23,753 bases of DNA from Candidatus Thorarchaeota archaeon. GTDB lineage: Archaea > Asgardarchaeota > Thorarchaeia > Thorarchaeales > Thorarchaeaceae. The translations under genes were made by a program, and so were the position numbers. Of the stretch, positions 21,590 through 23,753 are shown in pieces. The notes beneath the pieces were generated by a model. The model was given only the letters and a program-made list of their open reading frames with translations. It did not search any database and was not told where the DNA came from. The stretch lies in contig JAHQWZ010000003.1 of the NCBI GenBank assembly GCA_029856425.1, positions 1 through 23,753 on the forward strand, given 5' to 3'. Every line of letters begins with the position of its first letter. Positions within the stretch are counted from its first letter, which is position 1.

Positions 21590-22279
21590 ATGAGCAGCAC
21601 GGGGAAAATCTTGGAAGGCGTCGCCGGGGTTGATGAGGCAGGTCGAGGTCCAATGATAGGACCCCTTGTTGTTGCTGGTGTTTTAATCCAGAACGCTCGA
21701 CTGCCAGAGCTTGAAGCCAGTGGAGTAAAGGACTCCAAGGCACTTACTTCGAAGCGTAGAGGCATGTTGGCAAAAGTGGTTACTGGACTTGTTGATAAGA
21801 TTGAGATTAGAACGGTGACAGCGGCTGAAATTGACGGTTTGAGAGGCAAAGGCATCTCTCTCAACGAGATCGAGGTTCAGCAGTTTGTTTCAGTGCTCTC
21901 AATACTTCGTCCAAAAACTGCCTTTCTCGATGCAGCTGATGTAAAAGCAGAGAGATTTGGGCACAGTATTGGAAGCAGGAGTGGACTCGCAGCTCTCGGT
22001 TGTGAAGTCATTTCGGAACATAAAGCAGATTCAAAGTTCCCGATTGTGTCTGCTGCATCAATTATTGCCAAGGAGGAGAGGGAGCGCATTGTTACAGGCT
22101 TGCATCGCAAGTACGGGGATTTTGGGTCTGGCTATCCCTCAGATTCAAAATCTATAGACTTCATCCGAAGACTAGTCGAAGACGGAACAGAGTTGCCAAT
22201 AATAGTAAGAAAGAGCTGGGAGTCTGTCAGAAGAATTCAAGATGGTGCAGAAGCAGCACAACAGAAGCTTGATGTCTAG
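21590..22279 (+). CDS. rnhB: Ribonuclease HII
   Basis: 229 residues; cleaves RNA in RNA-DNA hybrids and at single ribonucleotides in DNA. The signature VAGVDEAGRGPMIGPLVVAG (from residue 11) contributes Asp15 and Glu16 of the catalytic centre. The later acidic residues are in FLDAADVKAERF and ADSKFPIVSAASIIAKEERE, as in archaeal RNase HII. KYGDFGSGYPSDSKSIDFI is also a family block. A TATA box about 28 bp before ATG points to a leaderless message. It is convergent with the COG1395 regulator gene, leaving only four bases between stops, and lies 61 bases after tRNA-Trp. Confidence 0.95.
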   Translation: MSSTGKILEGVAGVDEAGRGPMIGPLVVAGVLIQNARLPELEASGVKDSKALTSKRRGMLAKVVTGLVDKIEIRTVTAAEIDGLRGKGISLNEIEVQQFVSVLSILRPKTAFLDAADVKAERFGHSIGSRSGLAALGCEVISEHKADSKFPIVSAASIIAKEERERIVTGLHRKYGDFGSGYPSDSKSIDFIRRLVEDGTELPIIVRKSWESVRRIQDGAEAAQQKLDV

Positions 22280-22283
22280 TAAG

Positions 22284-23243
22284 TCAATCAGACCGCTCAC
22301 TGATTATCTTCTTTAGCTCATGAGGTTTGTCTATTTCATCGAGCTCCAATTGCCTGATGACAGGGAGATCTGAAACAGACTCTTCAGTCTTACCCTCTTC
22401 CACAATTATAACTGCGTCTGAATCAGTGACTTCGGATACACTCTTGAGAATCTCCACACGCTTCTTCAAAGCCCAGCTCCGGATTGAACCGACACCGGAA
22501 ATCAGGGGTGGCCCATCCTCCTTCGCGATTATATGGAATGGAGCTCTATCGGTCCACATTACGCTCATCTCTAGTCTCTCGAAGAAATCACTCACACGTT
22601 TGACGAGGTCGGCATTTTCTATTGATGCTGCAGTTCGAGGTCGATCTTCAGGAATTGCGACAGAACTTAGCAAATCCACAGGAATTACAAGGTCTGTTTC
22701 TAGGGCTCTCTCAAGTTTTTCAGCTGCATCAATACTGACCGCCATCTCGTTCTTCTCATAAGCCAAGATAGCTCTAGCTGATACTTGAACGCAGTCGGCC
22801 AGATCTTCCTGGGTCATATTCAGCGAGAGTCGAACTTCCTTCAGTCTCTCGCCATCTATTGATACAAACCGCCCCCCACGTTGAATAAACTCCCGGGGCT
22901 GTTGCTCCTCAACAATCATGCTCTCAAAACTACGAGGCGCAATGGTTGGAACACCATACCTCTTGTATAGGACTCCGTCGTCGAGAGCTCCTCTCCGAGT
23001 TGTCTTGCCCACAATCAGTGGTATAGCATCGAAAAACTGTGCCACGAGCTGCAGCACGATTGCATCATCTTTCTTGAAGGCATCAATATTGGCGAGGGTC
23101 TTAATGAGGATAATCTTGTCACCCCTACGGGCAACCATATCAAAACAACTTGGTCTTACATCGCACTCAGATGATACATCGAACCCAGCTTGCACTAGAT
23201 GTGATGTGACCTCTTTCATCAGCTGAGTTCGTGCCTTAGTCAT
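22284..23243 (-). CDS. Archaeal HTH transcriptional regulator with nuclease-like N-terminal domain (COG1395)
   Basis: 319 residues from ATG 23243 (MTKARTQLMKEVTSHLVQAG). The N-terminal part (about 10-110) resembles a Holliday-junction-resolvase-like fold (FDMVARRGDKIILIKTLANID, with VLQLVAQFFDAIPLIVG), which is typical of this archaeal family. An XRE-type helix-turn-helix follows at about 130-185 (RLKEVRLSLNMTQEDLADCV, then SARAILAYEKNEMAVSIDAA). A C-terminal domain (about 215-319) completes the usual length of ~315-320 residues. A longer frame back to 23429 adds 62 residues that overlap the DUF61 gene and do not belong to the family. Regulated genes are unknown. An AAGGTT sequence precedes the start weakly. 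Confidence 0.9.
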   Translation of the reverse strand: MTKARTQLMKEVTSHLVQAGFDVSSECDVRPSCFDMVARRGDKIILIKTLANIDAFKKDDAIVLQLVAQFFDAIPLIVGKTTRRGALDDGVLYKRYGVPTIAPRSFESMIVEEQQPREFIQRGGRFVSIDGERLKEVRLSLNMTQEDLADCVQVSARAILAYEKNEMAVSIDAAEKLERALETDLVIPVDLLSSVAIPEDRPRTAASIENADLVKRVSDFFERLEMSVMWTDRAPFHIIAKEDGPPLISGVGSIRSWALKKRVEILKSVSEVTDSDAVIIVEEGKTEESVSDLPVIRQLELDEIDKPHELKKIISERSD

Positions 23244-23323
23244 TGTCTGAACCTTAGGTTTCTTCTGCCTATGAAGGTTTTTAGCAATTGCTGATTGTGA
23301 AAACCTCTGGAATTGGCGTTTTC

Positions 23324-23753
23324 CTATTGATTTTCCACGGTAGTAACAAAGCCGATGCATGAAGTAGATGGCAATCTTCGTCTTAACGCCTGTACCTGAG
23401 GACGCATCAGCTTCTCGATTGGCTTCCATTTCTGGAAGTCATCCCATTCTAGGTCAACATATCCTAGAAGATGATGGACTAGAAAGAGCTCGGATTTTCC
23501 TCCAGCAATAGTATAGATTCCAGTTCCATAGTCCATTCTTCGGAGAATCACTATAGGAAGCCTGATCTCATCCTGAAATCTTGCAGGCACTAAACGCATC
23601 AATTCGGATATCTCATCCATCTTGAGGATGGACTTTTCCCCGCTTCTGGTCATATAGTGCGGGTCATCTGATTTAGCCAAATCGCGTAGGCTGAATCTGG
23701 TAGCAGGCATATGATCATTTATGGAATCAATTTCATGTTGGACAATTTTGTCA
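23324..23753 (-). CDS. DUF61-family protein (partial, N-terminus off the right edge)
   Basis: The minus-strand frame stays open to the window edge (DKIVQHEIDSINDHMPATRF), and this opening matches the start of archaeal DUF61 proteins (COG2083), so the true start lies outside the window; the internal ATG at 23710 is not the start. The visible part has 142 codons. The core (ISELMRLVPARFQDEIRLPI, then VILRRMDYGTGIYTIAGGKS, ELFLVHHLLGYVDLEW) and the end (MRPQVQALRRRLPSTSCIGF) fit the family. No function is established. It precedes the COG1395 regulator in the same direction with an 80-base gap. Confidence 0.88.
   Translation of the reverse strand, partial: DKIVQHEIDSINDHMPATRFSLRDLAKSDDPHYMTRSGEKSILKMDEISELMRLVPARFQDEIRLPIVILRRMDYGTGIYTIAGGKSELFLVHHLLGYVDLEWDDFQKWKPIEKLMRPQVQALRRRLPSTSCIGFVTTVENQ

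Noticed and set aside
21403..21864. 153-codon minus-strand ORF across the tRNA and rnhB
   Set aside because: It contains GEWDSNPRST, the usual artefact from translating the antisense of a tRNA, and the rest is the complement of rnhB.
23244..23429. 62-residue N-terminal extension of the COG1395 regulator
   Set aside because: It overlaps the DUF61 gene, is outside the family, and the ATG at 23243 gives the normal family length.

Overview
This is an archaeal chromosome segment. It carries Rpo7, Spt4, S6e, S24e, S27ae, aIF2-gamma, aPelota, archaeal DnaG, type II methionine aminopeptidases, RNase HII and several archaeal-only families (COG1395 regulator, DUF61, DUF1512, COG2108 radical SAM). TATA boxes 25-35 bp upstream of starts and an intron-bearing tRNA-Trp agree with this. 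Base composition looks moderate (mid-40s % GC by eye). An Asgard (Thorarchaeia-like) lineage is my best guess from the look of the proteins, but no eukaryotic signature protein is present to prove it. No IS, phage, CRISPR or integrase feature was seen.

Layout. 1-1577: a short accessory island with an HTH regulator translationally coupled to a single-pass membrane protein (cut by the left edge), two matching palindromic operators, and a divergent small membrane protein. 1635-5275 (minus): the conserved translation/transcription operon rps6e - aIF2-gamma - PIN nuclease - rpo7 - spt4 - rps24e - rps27ae. 5276-5481: a divergent promoter with a mirrored repeat. 5482-7160 (plus): an M50 site-2-type membrane protease and an unknown protein. 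7389-10147 (plus): a tRNA-thiolation-type enzyme, a nucleotidyltransferase and a COG2108 radical SAM protein. 10142-14049 (minus): dnaG - LonB-like AAA protein without a protease domain - pelota, convergent with the preceding operon. 14050-15073: mostly non-coding, with one strong hairpin and a doubtful ORF. 15074-16938 (plus): two tandem, divergent methionine aminopeptidases. 16944-18429 (minus): DUF1512 membrane protein plus zinc-ribbon membrane protein. 18532-18650 (minus): a stand-alone 5S rRNA with its own TATA box. 18678-20819 (minus): a 713-residue orphan protein with a winged-helix-like segment. 21392-21528 (plus): tRNA-Trp(CCA) with a 60-nt intron. 21590-22279 (plus): rnhB. 22284-23753 (minus): COG1395 regulator and a DUF61 protein running off the right edge.

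How it fits together. Most genes serve translation or its quality control: ribosomal proteins, an initiation factor, tRNA thiolation, pelota rescue, DnaG (also an archaeal exosome subunit), N-terminal methionine removal, 5S rRNA and tRNA. The items most worth attention are the protease-less LonB-like AAA protein with a zinc ribbon where LonB has its membrane anchor, placed between dnaG and pelota; the HTH/membrane-protein pair with its operators; the duplicated aminopeptidases with all metal ligands retained; and the orphan 713-residue protein.
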